Below are positions 5,979 to 7,643 of a stretch of DNA of 7,643 nt, piece by piece. Positions within the stretch are counted from its first letter, which is position 1, and each line of letters begins with the position of its first letter. The position numbers and the translations under genes were made by a program. The notes below the pieces were generated by a model, which was not told the origin of the DNA, did not search any database, and saw only the letters and a list, made by a program, of their open reading frames with translations. The stretch is from NCBI GenBank assembly GCA_013330975.1, contig DUHG01000132.1, forward strand, positions 1-7,643. The letters are read 5' to 3'. The stretch is from Candidatus Bathyarchaeota archaeon. GTDB lineage: Archaea > Thermoproteota > Bathyarchaeia > Bathyarchaeales > Bathycorpusculaceae.

Positions 5979-6826
5979 ATTAGTGAAGTTTTATGCCATA
6001 GTCTTTGCAGCCGGTCGATCTGCATGCGTCTTACCTGCACCCGTATTGGATACTGTTTGACAGCTGAGAGGCTTGCCTTTAGATATCCAGGTATCATTGA
6101 AAGACTGCGATTTCTAAGCGCTCGTAGCGAAAGATAGTGCCAATAATACCCGAATTCGTAAGCGTGGTATCCTTTGGCAAAGGCATTTCCAAGTCTTGCC
6201 GGGCGGAGATGCCAGCTTCTGATTTCAGCAAACCTTTTCGTCTTGAAACCCAACATCTCAGCGTAGACATTGTGATAGAAATCGCATTGCGGAACAGGTT
6301 TCATCTTTTTCCCATTGTTTAGTTTAACCCAGCATTTCCTTGTGTATAGCCTGTTTGCGCCATAAGCATAGGGGGTCAAACCGAGCAGGGAGCCCTTCAC
6401 AGGCTCGCCTAGGAGGTCACCACTTGCGATTCCTATATCACTGTTTTCTTCGAATCGCTGAATTAGTTTTTCGTAGTATTCAGGCTCCAGTATTATGTCT
6501 GCGTCCAAAATTCCGACATAGTCAAAGTCTTCTTTTAGCATTTTGGAGCCTGCGCTGAGAACTGCCGGATATCTTTCTAGACTGCTTTCTTTCTTAATTG
6601 GCAATCGTTTGACGGTTAAAGGATATCTTGCAATTATCTCTAGTGACTTATCAGTTGAGCCATCATCAACGATAATAATTTGGTCAGGTTTCAAGGTTTG
6701 TTTCATGAGGGCTGATAGGCTGTTTTCAAGGAACTTTTCCTCATTAAAGACTGCCATAATTATGCTTATTTTCGTTTGTTGGGCAACCTTCGCCGACTTT
6801 CTTATTTGTTCACGGAACTCAGGCAA
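5975..6826 (-). CDS. GT2 family glycosyltransferase without membrane anchor
   Basis: The 283-residue product is a GT-A fold family 2 glycosyltransferase. The first strand with the donor-site entry, ISIIMAVFNEEKFL, is at 20-33, the nucleotide-binding VDDGSTD at 53-59 and the metal-binding DAD at 108-110. Downstream come YAYGANRLYTRKCW (153-166), CDFYHNVYAEMLGFKT (181-196), where Asp182 could be the catalytic base, and a RSWHLRP segment (203-209). No strong transmembrane helix is seen. Donor and acceptor are unknown. The start is TTG at 6824-6826, 6 bases after the stop of the DUF354 gene, with GGAAG 9 bases upstream as a weak Shine-Dalgarno site; the first ATG is at codon 24, inside the first beta strand, so the TTG is preferred. 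The spacing implies co-transcription and coupling with DUF354. Its TAA stop overlaps the end of the opposite-strand pseudogene. Confidence 0.84.
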   Translation of the reverse strand: MPEFREQIRKSAKVAQQTKISIIMAVFNEEKFLENSLSALMKQTLKPDQIIIVDDGSTDKSLEIIARYPLTVKRLPIKKESSLERYPAVLSAGSKMLKEDFDYVGILDADIILEPEYYEKLIQRFEENSDIGIASGDLLGEPVKGSLLGLTPYAYGANRLYTRKCWVKLNNGKKMKPVPQCDFYHNVYAEMLGFKTKRFAEIRSWHLRPARLGNAFAKGYHAYEFGYYWHYLSLRALRNRSLSMIPGYLKASLSAVKQYPIRVQVRRMQIDRLQRLWHKTSLI

Positions 6827-6832
6827 TCTTGT

Positions 6833-7643
6833 TTACTTCCGTTGGTCTAGGCAGAGTTCTATGTAGCGCGCCCAAACGGGCAAGGGTGATTCAATTTCGT
6901 TTAATGCAACCTTTGTGTTTGTTTTGTGGTTTTCTGGTTTTTCTATAATGCTTCTCGCTTTCTTGACTATTCTTTCAACGCTTCTCACGATTCTTACTGG
7001 AAAACCCTTTTGCCTGAGATAGCGTGCCTGTACATCCCAGAAGTGGAAGCTTATCGTCGGAATTCCCGCTAATGCGGTTTCTCTACAAGCTGTACCGCCA
7101 CTTCCAACCATGAGATCTATGTAGGGGATTAGCTGGGCGGTTAGCACTGGCTCGGGCGGTATCCAAATGTTGTCTATTCCTTGAAGCCTCTCTTTTTCGT
7201 TTTCGTAACGAGGCAAATAAACTACCATCGCTATTTCGGACAGTTCTTTTAGAAGATTTTGGGAGTCTAGTTTCACGTCTTTGAAGTAGCTTGCCCTGTA
7301 TTCTGCGTCCCTAAAAAGTATCACCGGTTTCTTGCCACCTAGTTCACACAGGAAGTTTGGCTCCTCAAACTTCACGCCTTTTGCCCAAGCTGCTTCTTCT
7401 AATCCATCGTAGAGTATTATTCTTGATTTGGGGATTCCGAATTTGCTCCATGACTTTCCGAAACAGACTGGTGCGACAAGCCAGTCAACAAGTGGCACTG
7501 CGAGTTTTGCAACATGATAAGCGAATAGCGTGTCATTCGCGTAAACTACCGGTATTCCCAATCCGAAGGCTGTTCGTATAGCAGAAACATCTCCATGAGC
7601 CCAAAGTACTCTTGGGTAACCTATCTTGTCAAAAAGATCGATG
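6833..7643 (-). CDS. DUF354 family protein, GT-B/UDP-GlcNAc 2-epimerase-like fold (5' end outside window)
   Basis: The reading frame stays open to the right edge, giving 269 visible residues; the N-terminus is missing. The extra 27 residues before 7561, including RVLWAHGDVSAIRTAFGLGI, align with the family, so 7561 is not the start. Visible signatures are GLGIPVVYANDTL with the following KLAVPLVDW, and the C-domain loop GSGGTACRETALAGIPTI, which resembles the UDP-binding glycine-rich loop of UDP-GlcNAc 2-epimerases and GT-B glycosyltransferases. DUF354 proteins are mostly archaeal, usually around 340-350 residues, and sit in sugar loci; their reaction is not settled as far as I know. The tight 6-base link to a GT2 gene suggests a glycosyltransferase or sugar-nucleotide role. 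The TAA stop is at 6833-6835. Confidence 0.8.
   Translation of the reverse strand, partial: IDLFDKIGYPRVLWAHGDVSAIRTAFGLGIPVVYANDTLFAYHVAKLAVPLVDWLVAPVCFGKSWSKFGIPKSRIILYDGLEEAAWAKGVKFEEPNFLCELGGKKPVILFRDAEYRASYFKDVKLDSQNLLKELSEIAMVVYLPRYENEKERLQGIDNIWIPPEPVLTAQLIPYIDLMVGSGGTACRETALAGIPTISFHFWDVQARYLRQKGFPVRIVRSVERIVKKARSIIEKPENHKTNTKVALNEIESPLPVWARYIELCLDQRK

Noticed and set aside
7357..7561. TTG at 7561 as the start of the DUF354 gene
   Set aside because: The frame continues open to the window edge with family-like residues (WAHGDVSAIRTAFG), so the gene is truncated by the window and does not start there.

Overview
The window is a stretch of a cell-surface polysaccharide or glycoprotein glycan assembly locus, most likely archaeal. 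The evidence for an archaeon is the left-edge RmlA, whose N-terminus (LHGGHGTRLRPLTHTGPKQL) and long form with a C-terminal beta-helix are typical of archaea. A DUF354 protein, an Alg11-like glycosyltransferase, weak Shine-Dalgarno signals, several TTG starts and TATA-like boxes fit the same picture. I cannot fix the lineage from the sequence alone.

All intact genes lie on the minus strand, so transcription runs from right to left. In that order they are: a DUF354 protein cut by the right edge (6833-7643); a soluble GT2 glycosyltransferase 6 bases downstream (5975-6826); a decayed gap (5359-5974); a SAM methyltransferase (4546-5358); an Alg11-like GT4 glycosyltransferase (3206-4381); a GT2 glycosyltransferase with C-terminal membrane helices (2045-3097); rmlD (881-1777); and rmlA overlapping it by 4 bases and cut by the left edge (1-884).

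Together rmlA and rmlD supply the first and last steps of dTDP-L-rhamnose synthesis. The three glycosyltransferases would build the glycan and the methyltransferase may decorate it. The DUF354 protein has a GT-B/UDP-GlcNAc 2-epimerase-like fold signature and no settled function. rmlB, rmlC, a flippase and an oligosaccharyltransferase are not in the window.

The least expected content is in the gap at 5359-5974. The PLUS strand at about 5734-5978 carries the decayed N-terminal third of another GT2 gene, clearly related to the intact GT2 at 2045-3097. It has one single-base deletion, one in-frame TGA, a changed conserved Asp and a lost C-terminal part. It runs tail-to-tail into the stop of the intact GT2 gene at 5975, which marks an old rearrangement or gene replacement. 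Two TATA-like boxes lie inside inverted repeats, upstream of rmlD and of the membrane GT2. I found no RNA genes, CRISPR arrays, insertion sequences or convincing terminators.
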